From assembly GCA_910589415.1 (NCBI GenBank), contig OU342630.1:52856012-52920011 (forward strand): 64,000 bases of DNA, given 5' to 3'. The number at the start of each line of letters is the position of its first letter. Positions within the stretch are counted from its first letter, which is position 1. Position numbers and translations under genes: made by a program. Origin of the DNA: Malachius bipustulatus. Its lineage: Eukaryota; Arthropoda; Insecta; Coleoptera; Melyridae. The notes beneath the pieces were generated by a model. It saw only the letters and a list, made by a program, of their open reading frames with translations. It had not been told where the DNA came from and ran no database searches. Positions 23,529-34,901 of this stretch are shown here, one piece after another.

Positions 23529-24191
23529 GCCATTTTAATTTCATTTCGAAGCTCGGAAGTGTTCTCTGTGTGAGTGTGCAGCTTGAAAAGGATTTTATGA
23601 GGTAAGTAAAGGTTTTTAAATACGTTATTACTCCTATATAGGATTATTATTATTGATGTTGAAACGTTTAATGTTTAATATTATTGTATGCTTTTTGTAC
23701 CTAAAATTAATAACATTTTGATGAAACGATCTTTACGTTGTATAAACATTCGTTATTAGAATATTGTGATTTACCGTTCATACATCCATAGATACGCGTT
23801 GGATTATTACCTATAAGTTTTATGTACCTTAATTGTATTGGATTTTGGATTGTTAGAAATTTTAAATTTAACGACTTCCATACATTTTTCCAACAAAATT
23901 TCAGGCATATGAAGAGCCTATATAGCTATTAAATTTTGTGTATACACCACGTAAAAGTAATAGCACTGTGCATAATATGTATAAACAATCTGCAAGTGAT
24001 AGTGTTTCTGATGATTTATAACATAAATCCGGACTTTTTATTATTGCTTAAATTGCAGAAAATTAATGAAAATTCTCGTCCCTCAACACTGAAATATTTT
24101 GTATTTACAGGCGGTGACGATCGGGGAAAATTAAAAAAAAAAGAGGAGAATGGCTGAGAAGAGGGCTGCCGCAAAGACTGCCGATGTATAA
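23525..24191 (+). other. Putative two-exon mini-transcript
   Basis: Exon 1 would run from about 23,525 to 23,601 and end in ATGAG before a consensus donor (GTAAGT at 23,602). The intron would end at TTTGTATTTACAG (24,110), giving 509 bases. Exon 2 starts GCGGTGACGATCGGGG. The spliced ATG at 23,597 meets a stop after three codons (M-R-R). The next ATG, 24,150, in good context (GGAGAATGGCT), encodes MAEKRAAAKTADV and stops at 24,189-24,191. A weak alternative donor (GAT|GTATAA, 24,186) could carry the frame further, with later exons lost or elsewhere. Most likely the surviving 5' part of a gene from an internally deleted mobile element. The product is unknown. Confidence 0.35.
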
Positions 24192-24599
24192 TACCTATAT
24201 TTTTGCATTTTAACTATGTTGTTTTTGACAGATTTTGATATTTTTATAAAAATTTTGTAATATTCCAGTGTTTTATTCCTACTTCTGTTTTTATTTGCAT
24301 AAATAATAATGTTTTATAATAGTGTAACTATATAGGTACCTATAGAGTGAAATACAGAACTTCCATAAAGACATTAACGACATAAGATATATGGAAGGAA
24401 AAATGGAACAATTTTAAAACTACCTTTCTTGAGCTAGCTAGATACTTCTGGAAAATAAAAGTTTCGCAGTCCGACCTTTCGTTCCCAAAATAACAAAGAT
24501 AATAGGTAACAATCAATAAATTCATTGGTAAAATACGAATACGAAAAGTCAGGCTGCAAAACTTTTATCTCCCTGAAGTACCCTAGTTCATGAAAAGTA
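24192..24599. other. No recognisable feature
   Basis: AT-rich; would be 3' untranslated or intronic if the mini-transcript is real. Confidence 0.4.
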
Positions 24600-24930
24600 T
24601 AGTTTTATGTAGAGTGTGTATACACGGGACGAAAGTGCTACATATACACGGTATAGTACATTTACATTCAAAATTAATAGGACAAATACAATGTGTATGC
24701 AGAGCAAGTATAATACACAATCACTGGTAGCATACGATGACACATTGTAGATCACTTACTTTGTGTATATATAAATGGAATACTGTGACTACATTGTGAG
24801 GCGGACGTTTAACCTTTGTGCATACCTATGTACCTAAGGTGTGTAAACGTAGCACATTTACATCGTAAAATTGTGTCACCTTGTGTCTGCTTCTAGATAC
24901 ATTGTCACAATGCAAACACACCGTAATCGT
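24600..24930 (+). repeat. Right-hand subterminal repeat region
   Basis: Rich in TGTGTAT/ATACACA strings and containing, from 24,838, GGTGTGTAAACGTAGCACAT, TTACATCGTAAAA and TTGTGTCTGC, which parallel the units at 23,212 and 23,345. Suggests the two sides are the ends of one element. Confidence 0.5.
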
Positions 24931-25019
24931 TATTGGGTGTGCTGTATGGGTTATATCCTAAAAGAAATAAAGCTGATGGCATCTCCCTAAAAATTCAGGG
25001 AGGCATCTTAAAACAATCG

Positions 25020-25440
25020 GCTCGGTCTAATCGTATTTTGTTGGTTATTGGTCCGTGTTTTTAGCCGACCGCATATCAATAATAATAAAAATAATGCTGA
25101 TAGATCTGCCGGAATTCCCGCAGAATTTCATCTCGCGGAACCGCGAACCCAATTCCAGGTGCTCTCCACACTCCATGGAATGAACGGCTCCTCGCCTCTG
25201 CTACCCCGGCCGGGGGAGCGACGGGGGAAACGTATTCAAATATTATTCATCGCGCGCCGTCTCTGCTGAGTATTGCTGGCACGTATGGAAGCTTTATCCG
25301 AGGGCCCCTTTATTCCGATTCGGCAATCTATTCAGTTTTTATCGCACAATTTGAGTGTCCCAATATCGGCACGGCACGTCTCATCTCCGGCCTGATCGAC
25401 GTTGGCGTTGCCAGATTTTTTATGAAAACGCCATTTTAAG
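25020..25440. promoter_or_regulatory. GC-rich island, candidate cis-regulatory DNA
   Basis: Mixed to GC-rich block with CAGAATTTCATCTCGCGG and CCCCGGCCGGGGGAGCG. A forward frame (25,048-25,269) is open without a recognisable domain. Candidate enhancer. Confidence 0.3.
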
Positions 25441-25869
25441 TACATTTATTTGCCGTTGAGGCGCTACTCTGTAGTAATTGTCGTGTCTATTTCAGAATAA
25501 ATTTATTCAGAAATTATAATAAATCAATAAAAATTTGTGGTTTCTGAGTTGTAAACAATTATTGTTCATTTATTCAATTTTTTTGATTTTCTTCCATTTT
25601 AAAAGCAGCACTTTTCATGTTAACTATTTTCCTTCTAGTTTGTAGTTGAAATTTTGAAGGACGATGAAAATTCGATAAATTTCATCACCCTGTATTAACG
25701 TTTCATCCACACAATCGGATACCACATGAAAACTTATCAAGACAGGGACATGTAAGCCGTTTTTCTGCATCTTTAGACGTTTGCATTGTAAGCTGCTTTT
25801 AGAATGGAAAATTGCGATTTTCACTTATTTCTAACTGTCTACAAATGTAAGAATTCAATAGTACTTATA
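25441..25869. other. AT-rich stretch, no feature seen
   Basis: No gene or clear repeat. Confidence 0.45.
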
Positions 25870-26484
25870 TACAGGTGTTCCGTTTTCAAAAGCTGGCTAA
25901 CTAAGTCTGTATGGTTCTCTTAATGGAGAACCAATCTGGCTCGAATGATCAAAATTTCCTTAATGGGGAATCGATCTGGATGGGGGTTGATGTTAAGTAG
26001 GAATTTTTAATAGGTCGGCTTGTAACACCGAAAAGCTTGTTCGAAATCTGGACGAAGGACCAGGGTACAGGTCCACATAGACAGAATTAATAACTATTAT
26101 GGCTTTAATTATTTAGTTTCGTACCACTGAGCGAACCACTGTAACTCGTGTGGGGGATGCGGACGTTTTCAAATTAATGCTGTTTAAGAGGGGCAGGGTA
26201 CTATGTACTACGAATTGCCACGAATTGCGATCTTCCTTTTTAATAGAACACGATAATGACGAATTTTATTACGGGAGTCGTGACGAATTCCACAGCAACT
26301 GACAAAGGGTGCTGAGTTGACTTGACTGCTCACTATGCACTCTCGATTGGTACTCTTCGACTCCATATTCTGACTGCGACTACTGCTGGTGGTGAAAAAG
26401 CTTCGTTTTTCACCACTCGCGTTACGAGTGTTCTCTTGTCGTGGAACCATAATTTTATAGGGATTTTATAGGGAACACCCTTTA
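25870..26484. mobile_element. Decayed element with ACAGGTGTTCC-type ends
   Basis: Left end TATACAGGTGTTCCGTTTTC and right end GGGAACACCCTTTATA are roughly inverted and resemble the TATACAGGGTGT termini seen six times elsewhere in the window. The interior is not palindromic and has no convincing ORF. Limits are provisional. Confidence 0.45.
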
Positions 26485-26859
26485 TAAAAAAATATTACGC
26501 CCAGATAAATTAATCAGGTACATAAATTTATAAATTGATTAATTTTAAGAAAAAGTTTGAAACTCAAAATCCAAAGATTAATTTGGTCGTTGCCGGGATT
26601 TTTCCCGAGGGTTGTTGATATAATTTTTTAAGCCACAGTCTTATTAACGTGTTAATTAACACGCGGCGTATATTGTAAAAATTAAAACGCCCTTAAGAAT
26701 TTTGCATCATTACTTCAATGGATAAATTAACCTTTTTGTTTCCAGAATAGAAAAAAGAAACGATATTACGTTAATTTTGAACAAAAATGTCTTATTTGCA
26801 CTGGAGTTCAAGTTTACGGTAAGGAAACCCTCGTCTTCTTCTTTAATTTAAACCTGCTG
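26485..26859. other. AT-rich stretch with a perfect palindrome
   Basis: Contains the 16-base perfect palindrome CGTGTTAATTAACACG at 26,648-26,663, centred on a TTAATTAA homeodomain-type site. Otherwise featureless. Confidence 0.5.
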
Positions 26860-27130
26860 ATATGGCAACTTTTCTCGCCCCATTCCCAATCCTCTTGCTG
26901 ATTCGGTTTTTGCCCGAATGTTTCCTGATTAGGTCCGGCGTGGCCTAGTCCACATACGGCCACCGGAAAGGGACATATGGGCATCCAGGTCTAACGATGT
27001 GATCATGCAGAAGCGGCGTAGGTGAGCCGGTTATCCAGCCATTTCATCGGTATGCACGAGGGATAATGAGGGTTGCGAGCGGTTTAGAGTCCATTTATTC
27101 TTCGAGAATGCAACGCGAGAAGGACTATAA
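26860..27130. promoter_or_regulatory. Mixed-composition island, candidate cis-regulatory DNA
   Basis: Higher-complexity block (AGGTCCGGCGTGGCCTAGTC, GAAGCGGCGTAGGTGAGCCG) without coding or repeat structure. Function inferred. Confidence 0.25.
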
Positions 27131-27989
27131 ATATCACTTCATTCAATTTGTATTATTCTCATTCGCCTTTATAGACTGATTATTGCTCACGGTAATTTCG
27201 CTTCCATTTGTTACGTTGGTACGATAGTAGACGGAGCTGCATAAAATTAGGATCGAGCTAGTAAGGACACGAATGATGGCATTTGCGACATTCGGCCGCT
27301 GAATTGACTCAAGAGTTCTATGTTCCTAGTATCTCGAGAATCGTGAGATAATGCCGAACGGTTTTTGTTCTGTGGAAAGAAAATAAAGAGAAGTCTGTTT
27401 GACTCCGAAATAAAGTAAATAGTTAAATGTTGTTCTTTGTTGTTGAAATGCAATTATGTTGCCGTAAAGTTAGATAAAGATAATTCTGCAGGACAGAAAA
27501 ATAAATTAACAGAAAAGAAGGGTAAGTTTACATCCGAGTGATTCTTTCCTCTTTCCGTCATTATAAATGAGAGCGCGGTTTTTTTGTCCTCGCTTCTGGA
27601 TTATCTTTTCATTTGCTGCATTTATTCTTCTTAAAGAGGCTTCAATTTTAGAAATAAAATTTGTTCACATTATTTTTATTGAGGACGGATGTATTTACGA
27701 TAAAACAAGAGAACATAAGAAATGTTTTTCTGGTTACAAAATTATTATACCACATTTTAATTTCTTCAGTTACCTACCTACATTCCAAAAAAGACATGAG
27801 GAGATTTTATTCTGTTTATGCTGTTTTTCATTATTGGTTCTTTAGATATTAAAGTTGGATACCTCCATCACCATTTTTTGACATCTTTCGTGATTCTTTG
27901 AACTGACGACTCTAATAATGAGTTCCATTAATTTAATTTACGAATTTCAAGAGCTTCGTTTCGGCCCAATGCCATTGCTTACCACACAA
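27131..27989. other. No recognisable feature
   Basis: AT-rich with short open frames that look random. Confidence 0.45.
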
Positions 27990-28440
27990 TTGAGATCCTT
28001 TTAAACACCCCTGATTGCCACCCCTATTTACAATGCTGAAATGCCGAACGTCCCAAGGGTAGCTGCTGTCATCGACAGTCGATTGGAACGAGGAACGGGG
28101 GCGTTCAATGTACTCCAGGGCATCCGATAGGGTTCACCCCAGTGGGAACCGATGTCCCGACTCGGGGCCGACTAATCAGGCTCTAACATCATGCCAATCA
28201 CCCCCCGGTGTCATGAAAATTTTACCTCTCGAAAGCGACGCCGCTGCCTGCCTGCCTCTTGTGGGCGGTAATCCCTCCGGGGCGCAGACAATTGTCCAAC
28301 GCTTTAATTAAAGGTAAACCTCTCTCGGGCCGAGTGTTTTATCACAGCATCAACCGGCACAAAGGACTTCGTGATCCTTGACTCGGGCCTCCGCTGTCCC
28401 TTATAGAAATATAATCCCCCTTCGACCCTGGATAATATAC
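27990..28440. promoter_or_regulatory. GC-rich island, candidate cis-regulatory DNA
   Basis: Block containing GGGGGCGTTCAATG, CAACGCTTTAATTAAAGG (a homeodomain-type palindrome) and GTGTTTTATCACAGCATC (a Hox-type TTTTAT site). No credible ORF. Confidence 0.35.
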
Positions 28441-28510
28441 TCGACTTGAAGTGTAGGACAAGCAGTCTCTCTGTCCTAATATATAATAAATATAATTCAG
28501 AGTCGGGTTT

Positions 28511-28537
28511 TTGATGTACCTACTATAGGTACATCAA
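28511..28537. repeat. Perfect short hairpin
   Basis: TTGATGTACCT, a five-base loop, then AGGTACATCAA: an 11-base perfect stem. Reads like the small hairpins left by TAGGTACCTA-type repeats. Confidence 0.8.
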
Positions 28538-28619
28538 GTAATATCAAGTATTCTGGAGATTGGTATTAATTTTCTGATGATGTCGCAAAAGGATAGTTCG
28601 GTTCACTGTTTTAACGAAG

Positions 28620-29000
28620 AGCCCTTCAGGAATGAAAAGGAAACTTTACTTACTGTAGACGTTGCTTGAGTTCGTTCTTTTTAGTACCTCCCTAAATTAA
28701 GTAGACCAAAAGAATTAACCTGTTGTTGAACAGCCATCGGTTGTTTTCCTAATAGAAGAGATGAAATAAATGATTGGAGATAGCGTTGCTGGAACGGAGT
28801 TATATGCGTCTTGTGGAATTTAAATCGCCACACGATGTTCGATGTTGAGGTCGGTTATTTAATCGGGCAAACATGCTTGGATTTTTACTCGAGTCCTTGG
28901 AGAGAAATCACAAATGGCCTTTCTTTGGTTTTTGAACTCAGGCTAAAATTTTGTTATTCTTTCTTTAAAAAGATATAAATGCACGGGAAAAGATAAAAAC
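28620..29000 (-). repeat. Dispersed repeat, copy 2 (mate at 830-1,265)
   Basis: In reverse complement it follows 830-1,265 block by block: TTATCTTTTCCCGTGC, AAAATCCAAGC, TTGCCCGATTAAATAA, GTTCCAGCAACGCTA, TTGGTCTACTTAATT and a final AAGTAAAGTTTCC segment. No coding content. Confidence 0.7.
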
Positions 29001-29159
29001 CTTCTTGCGCATCAATCGCAGAAATAGTGTATTTTTATGCGATTCAATTATGAATATTTTCACCGCTTTTTAAATTATTGGCTTTCTGAAATTTTCCACA
29101 GTCATGTCATGTTAGCGTAGTGCTTTAATGTGAAAAATTTTCTGTGATAATTTCATTTC

Positions 29160-30655
29160 ATTTCGTTTCAACACGTGCCTTAGATCGGATTTTTAAATTT
29201 AAAAATCAAAAAAATTGGCAAAATTTTACAATTTTGTCCCTTTTCCTATGCCCGCCACTGGCTAACTTTACTTGAAAAATACTATTTTTTACACTACCTT
29301 TAATAAATTCGGAAAAAACTGAAAGGAGAGTTTTGAAAACCGAAAGTTTGAAATTTTAGAGGAATAAACATCATTTAAAAATATTCGAATATATCTCCGC
29401 CATTTTTATATTTGCTTCTTGAAATTTTTGAAGGTTAAATGCTATTAGTATAGTTGTCTACTATCAAAATTTCCGTTCTATTCCTTCAAAAATAAGCTCA
29501 TGAATGTTTATAGAAATGTAGACATTTTTACCCTTTTCCTACCCACGCCTCTGGCTTATTAATAGAAATGATGCAAATTGTATTGCATTAGCTCAAATTT
29601 CAAATAAGTTTATTCCAATCTTGTTAATTTTGTTTAAAAGTTTTTGATCTTGCCTATTTAGGGGTTCAAAATCTAGCCATTTTCCAAAAATTGAAAAGGC
29701 CGTCATTTTGGAATGTCTTTACCTATTTTACTCAAATACAGTACCAGACGACTACTTGAGGGTATCTTACTACCAAAAAAATTTCAGCGCTCTAGATTGA
29801 AAACTTCGACCAGAAACCGTGCCTCACGGACGGTTTTTTTTCTGAAATTCGGAGGGACATCCTGTAGAAGTAACACAACTCTAGGAAAATGTTTTTTACG
29901 AAAATCAAACGTCAGCCCTAAGGTTTATAAGAGTAAAAAATTTCGTTCATTAATCTTGAAAGATGAAGCTACAGGAGCGTTTTTAAAAATTTAGAGAAAT
30001 TAATTTAAAAAAAAACATCATGTAAAAAAAAATCGAATATCTCCGCCATTTTTCTTATTTACTTTTTGAAATTCTCAAGGGTTGAAGTCTATTAGTATAG
30101 TTGTCTACTGTAAAAATTTCAGTTTAATTACTTCAAAAATGTGCTCATAAATTGTTGGAGAAATTTAGCCATTTTTACCCTTTTCCTACCCACGCCACTG
30201 GCTTATTAATAGGAAAAATGCAAATTTTGTTGCATGAAATTAAATTTCAAGTCATTTACTTCCAATTATGTGAATTTGATATAAAACTCTTTTTCTATCT
30301 AGCTTATACAGGGGTTCAAAAAATAGTCCTTTTTCCAAAAATTAAAATGGCCGCCATTTTGAAACGGCTCGGCCGATTTTGCTCAAGTGCAATACCAGAC
30401 CACTCCTTGTGGATATCTTACTCCCACAAAAATTTCAGCCTCCTAGATTCAAAACTGCGACCTGAAATGAGATGACAAAAACCGGATACCTGGAATTTTG
30501 AAGGGACACCCTGTAGAAGTGATGGGACTTTTGGAAAGTTTTTCAACGAAAATCCAACGTCATTCCCAAATTTTACAAGGACCCAAAATTTCGTTCACTA
30601 ATCTTAAAAGATAAAGCCACAGGAGCGTTTTTAAAATCGAAATTTCGCGATTTTG
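29160..30655 (+). repeat. Tandem ~650-base repeat, two units plus a partial
   Basis: Anchor strings recur in order: CCCTTTTCCTA(C/T) with CCACTGGCT at 29,238, 29,531 and 30,178; TATCTCCGCCATTTTT near 29,392 and 30,038; TTCAAAATCTAG/TTCAAAAAATAG; GGGACATCCTGTAGAAGT and GGGACACCCTGTAGAAGT; AGCTACAGGAGCGTTTTTAA and GCCACAGGAGCGTTTTTAA. The two full units are about 646 bases apart; the first partial unit is shortened. Non-coding. Confidence 0.8.
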
Positions 30656-30658
30656 GAG

Positions 30659-30659
<1 letters not shown>

Positions 30660-30697
<38 letters not shown>
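30660..30697. repeat. (AT)n microsatellite
   Basis: Uninterrupted AT dinucleotide run at the right edge of the tandem repeat and left edge of the AAGTGAGG cluster. Confidence 0.97.
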
Positions 30698-30698
<1 letters not shown>

Positions 30699-30699
30699 T

Positions 30700-31000
30700 T
30701 GGCCAACTATCAAAGCGAGGACCAACTGTTCTACCCATCAAGTGAGGACCACCAGAAGAAAGCATTCTACAGGCATAGTAAATGTTCTGATTGTTAAATC
30801 TTGAGATGGGCGATAGATGGCTGGAGAGTATACGCAGGGAAAACAGAACAGAGCCAAGTTATAATTTTCATGTATATAGGAACATAGTGAGGACAGTTTG
30901 CGTGAATATCAAAGTGAGGTCGGTATATTTATTTATGCTCTCCGCATTTAATGAGGTCCGTATATTACATGATTCGTAGAAAGTGAGACCCAGCACTGTT
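30700..31000 (+). repeat. Cluster of AAGTGAGGTCC-like motifs, copy 1
   Basis: Six similarly oriented matches: AAAGCGAGGACC (30,711), CAAGTGAGGACC (30,739), ATAGTGAGGACA (30,884), AAAGTGAGGTCGGTATAT (30,911), TAATGAGGTCCGTATAT (30,949) and AAAGTGAGACCC (30,980). The same motif, in both orientations, clusters at 45,713-45,995, also beside an AT microsatellite. Element class unknown. Confidence 0.65.
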
Positions 31001-31376
31001 GCCAGATGCCAAGCATAGCGCTTTAGTATGATACACTGAAACACAGTATGACCTGCCGCAGCAGGTTGGCTCCGCATCGGCAGAACCGTGATGTCACTTG
31101 TTCTAAAAAATCATCTACGAATCTAATGTAAATAACGTCTGCTTTATCACAAAATACCCAGAGGTGGGTTACTATTTTGAATAAATCTATTTTAAATACC
31201 TACTTAAGATAGAATAAACCTATTTGAAATAAATCTATTTAAAATGAAAATAACACAAACATAATCATCATCAGCGATAGTGCACAAGAGAGTCAAATCT
31301 TACAGTCTTTTTCTTTTGATATTCGTCTTTTGTTTTTCCTAATTTGTGAAATGCTTTTCTCATTTATCAAACGTCA
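31001..31376. other. Spacer; hAT-like terminus candidate at 31,160
   Basis: CAGAGGTGGGTTACTATTTT at about 31,160 resembles a hAT-type terminus (CAGAGATGGGTA). A complementary ...ACCCATCTCTG lies at about 41,690-41,702, too far and too different to pair with confidence. Nothing else seen. Confidence 0.35.
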
Positions 31377-31505
31377 GTGCGTGATGTTTCAATTGAAACT
31401 CCAAACCAGAAGTCTTAACTTTTGAGATACAAGGTGGCGAAGTTTATGAAAAATAAATAATTTTTTACATAATATCTGTAATACCGCTCTCTAGATATCT
31501 AATGA
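31377..31505. mobile_element. Left part of palindromic mariner-type element (split)
   Basis: Matches 52,700-52,800 (CTTAACTTTTGAGATACAAGG, AATAAATAATTTTTTACATA, ATCTGTAATACCGCTCT, ending GATATCTAATGA). The continuation is found at 34,301 after the R2-like insertion. Confidence 0.8.
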
Positions 31506-34183
31506 TGCAGACTCTTCGTCTATAGAAAAGAAGACCTCATCTGATTTGGATACTGCCTGTAAGACCTGGCATCATAAGTTCAATTTAGTTTTAAATGATA
31601 TTGCATCATTTGATTCGAATAACTTTGATCAATTAACAACTGATTTTCTATCATTTTTATACAATGCTAATAAACTTCTACCTGGGCCTGTTCATCCAAG
31701 CGTTAAATACTTCAGACTACGTAAAAACCGCTAACTAGCTAATAATTCTGCAAAACAAAGTCAATGTTCAAATCCTCAGCGAAGAGATAAGAAAGCAAGA
31801 GAACGAAGACGAGATAAATATAACTATGAACTTGCACAATATTGGTACGCTAATCAGAGGAAAAAAGTTGTTCGTCAAGTTATGAATGGTTCAAAATCTA
31901 ATCATTGCCAAATAGAAATTTCAAAATTGGAATTACATTTTAAAGAATGCTTTGAATCACAAAATGACTAAACACTTGAAGACTATCCAATTCCTTCATT
32001 GATTCATGACGATATTTTTGTCACGGCTGAAGACGTAAAAAATGAAATCAAAAATCTCAAATATGACACAGCTACTGGTCCTGACCGTATACTAAGTCGC
32101 ACTTTGAAAGAAATCCACATTGATGAAACTGTTGCCGTTTATATAAATATTCTGCTTCATACTGGTTATGTGCCTCAACAACTTCGAGAAGGAAGAACAA
32201 TTTTAATTGACAAAGGTGATAATGTTTCACATCTTAGTAACTGGAGACCAATTACAATTTATTCAATAGTCAGACGAGTTATTGAACGGGTACTTGACAA
32301 AAAAATTCGAATTCAAATTGATCTAAATTGTAATCAACGTGGTTTTGTAAATGGCATTTCTGGATGTCATGTTAACACAAAATTGATAGATGCTTGTCTT
32401 CGCGATGCGAAAACTAAAAAAAAAAGTTGTGCGGTTGTATTTTTAGATATATCAAAAGCATTTGATAAAATTGGACATACTCATATTCATAAAACATTGA
32501 ATTCGATGGGAGTATCTGAAAATCTAACTCGACTGGTTTTAGCTTTATTAACAAACAACAACATTAAAATTGAAGCTTCAAAGAAGATTAGTAATGAAAT
32601 TAAAATCAAGTGCGGTGTACCTCAAGGTGGACCTTTGTCTCCTATATTGTTCAACATTGCTATAAATTTTATTTATAATGAAATTTGTGATTCAAATATT
32701 GCCAATGAATACGGTTACCAACTTTTTCCAGATATGGATGCTATCTGTTTATCAGGTTTTGCTGATGATCAGGCCATCACTGCAAAATCTTCAATTGCAG
32801 CTTCACGTATCACGAAACTTACTCAAAATTTGTTTGGTTTAATTGGTCTGCAAACAAATCCAAAAAAAAGTTGTGGAATTAACATTGAAAATGGTAAATT
32901 AACACCTGGAAAAATCTTTATTTCAGATGACAAATTTATTCAGTGTATAAACGAGACTGATCGTATTCGTTATTTAGGTTGTAACTTTAATTCGGAAATA
33001 ATATTCGACAGGAACATTATTGAACATTTCAATTGCAATCTAGAAAAACTGACTGTATCAGAATTATTGAAACCATATCAAAAATTGAACATCATGAACC
33101 AATATATTTTTCCATTATTAACATTCCCTCTTCAAGCAGCTCCTTTATCTAAAATACCAAATCTTATAACCAACAGTTTAGATATCATCATCCGCCGTTC
33201 TGTTAAATCTATCATTGGTCTTCCTGCTTCTACTTGTAATAATATGTTATACTCACCAAGGAAATTCAGGGGCTTAGGTCTTGTTTGTATGAAATGGGAA
33301 GTACATTTACAGCATTTTTCAATCGCAAAAAAATTACTTTCTTATAATGACGAGTTATTTCACCGCGCTTTCAATTGCATTGAAGAAATAGATAACTGTT
33401 GTAAAACCCTAGCTACAAACGGTACAACTTCAAGACAAATTCGACAGAATCTTAGGGAAACTGAATTTCAAAAATGGTGTAGCTTATCCTGGCAAGGTAT
33501 TGGTGTTTGTCATTTTAAAACTTATAAGCCGGTCAACAACTTTGTAAGTAGTCAACATTCGCTTTCTTCCTCTGAATGGACAGCAGCGATTAAACTTAAT
33601 TGTAATTATGCTAACGTGAATGGAGTCCCTGGAAACAATTGCAGCTCCGACCGTTGCCGTAAATGTGGTAACGAGAAAGAGACACCCGCTCATATTATAG
33701 GTAGCTGCAAGAGTAACACACTTCTTATCACCTGAAGACATCATAAAGTGAAACACCATATTTCTCGATTGCTTCAAGAAAAAAACTACGATTGCTACGA
33801 AGAGGTTTTTGCAATAGATGAAGCAGGAAGGAAGCGTTTCAGTGACATAGTTGCATTTGATAAAAAATCAAATAACGCCTACATAATTGATCCAACTATA
33901 CGTTTTGAAACTAATAATCCAAATCAAGATTCTGATGTTCAATTGGAGAAACAAAATATTTATGATGGTTGTGTCGAATATTATAAAAAAAAAATATTTT
34001 GAAAATTTTGGTAATCGAAATTGGCATACTTTAGGTTTATGGTTTGGGGCTAGAGGATCAATTAGTAATAGTGTTTTAAATTTCTTCGAAAAATTCAATT
34101 TAAATAAAGATGAATTATTGATAATTTCGAAAAATATACTAATTGATTCTCTGCACATCATTCATCACCATATTTATGGTTGA
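31504..34183 (+). pseudogene. R2-like polyprotein: reverse transcriptase and RLE endonuclease
   Basis: One reading frame with in-frame stops at 31,732-31,734 (TAA), 31,969-31,971 (TAA) and 33,733-33,735 (TGA, possibly a decayed CGA), then a frameshift in the A-run at about 33,988-33,997. The central open part (31,999-33,735) has the RT palm in order: ATGPDRI; VVFLDISKAFDKIGH, with the first catalytic Asp; CGVPQGGPLSPILFN, motif B; GFADDQA, the catalytic pair; and YLGCNF. Near its end is CRKCGNEKETPAHIIGSC, the CCHC finger before the restriction-like endonuclease. After the third stop come RHHKVKHHISRLLQ, GRKRFSDIVAF, where the usual PD has become SD, and YIIDPTIRF. After the frameshift, HTLGLWFGARGSISNSVLNFF ends at 34,183. 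Catalytic RT residues are intact, but stops and the altered nuclease motif make it inactive. Order CCHC-RLE after RT identifies the R2 supergroup. Confidence 0.92.
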
Positions 34184-34300
34184 TTTTATAATATTTGTAT
34201 TTATTAATTTTATTATTATTATCTTCTAAGACTGATTTGTATACTGTGTATATATTGCAACCTACTAAATGTAGACAGTAAATAAATTCTAATTCTATTC
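31506..34300 (+). mobile_element. R2-like non-LTR retrotransposon, 5'-truncated, nested
   Basis: A 2.8 kb insertion holding one long degenerate frame (RT plus restriction-like endonuclease) and a ~110-base 3' tail ending GTAAATAAATTCTAATTCTA. It starts in mid-frame, so the 5' end with the DNA-binding zinc fingers is missing, as expected from incomplete target-primed reverse transcription. Both flanks belong to one palindromic element whose intact relative is at 52,612-53,378; joining 31,505 to 34,301 restores it. It therefore sits in a MITE-like repeat, not in the rDNA target of classic R2. Confidence 0.9.
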
Positions 34301-34899
34301 AAATTTCGTACACCGGTATTACGCTTCAAGAGGCATTTTTTCGTGTACCACATTTCATTTTATTTCTACTGGTGACGATCGTTTTTTTTATTTATTTTTT
34401 TCATCAAAGCATTTTTAACGATAATCTTGCGACCATGGAGAGAAATAGATTTTATTTTTTTAGGCGGAAAGCGTGCATCGATCTGAAAAAATCAAGTAAT
34501 CAAATTTGCTTAGAAAGGAATGGGCATTTCAAAAATGAATCTATAAAAAAAAATCAGTGGCGTATGGCGTATGTACCATCAATGTTTATCAATGTCTGCC
34601 AAATTATGCAGGTAAAATTCTGCACGAACGTCACTGCTGGAAATAAAATGAAATGGAGGACATGAAAAAATGCCTCTTGATGCATAATACTATGCCTTCC
34701 TGCATGTATACGAAATTTCATTGAAATATCTAGAGCGGTAGGTATTAAAGATATAAAAAAATTAATTATTTTTCATAAACTTTACCACTCTGTATCTCAA
34801 AAGTTAAGATTTTTAAACACACGCTCTCATGAAGTTTTTTTTTAACTTACCAAAAAAAATACCCCCTTAAATATTAACATTTAATTAGGGAACACCGTA
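34301..34899. mobile_element. Right part of the split palindromic element
   Basis: Continues the element interrupted at 31,505: ACGCTTCAAGAGGCATTTTT, TGTACCACATTTCATTTTAT, then after a central segment the inverted arm ATGCCTCTTGATGC, AGAGCGGTA, TCTGTATCTCAAAAGTTAAG, CCCCCTTAAATATTAACATT, and the end GGGAACACCGTA. The frame 34,372-34,665 is open by chance. A TA separates this end from the next element. Confidence 0.85.
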
Positions 34900-34901
34900 T
34901 A

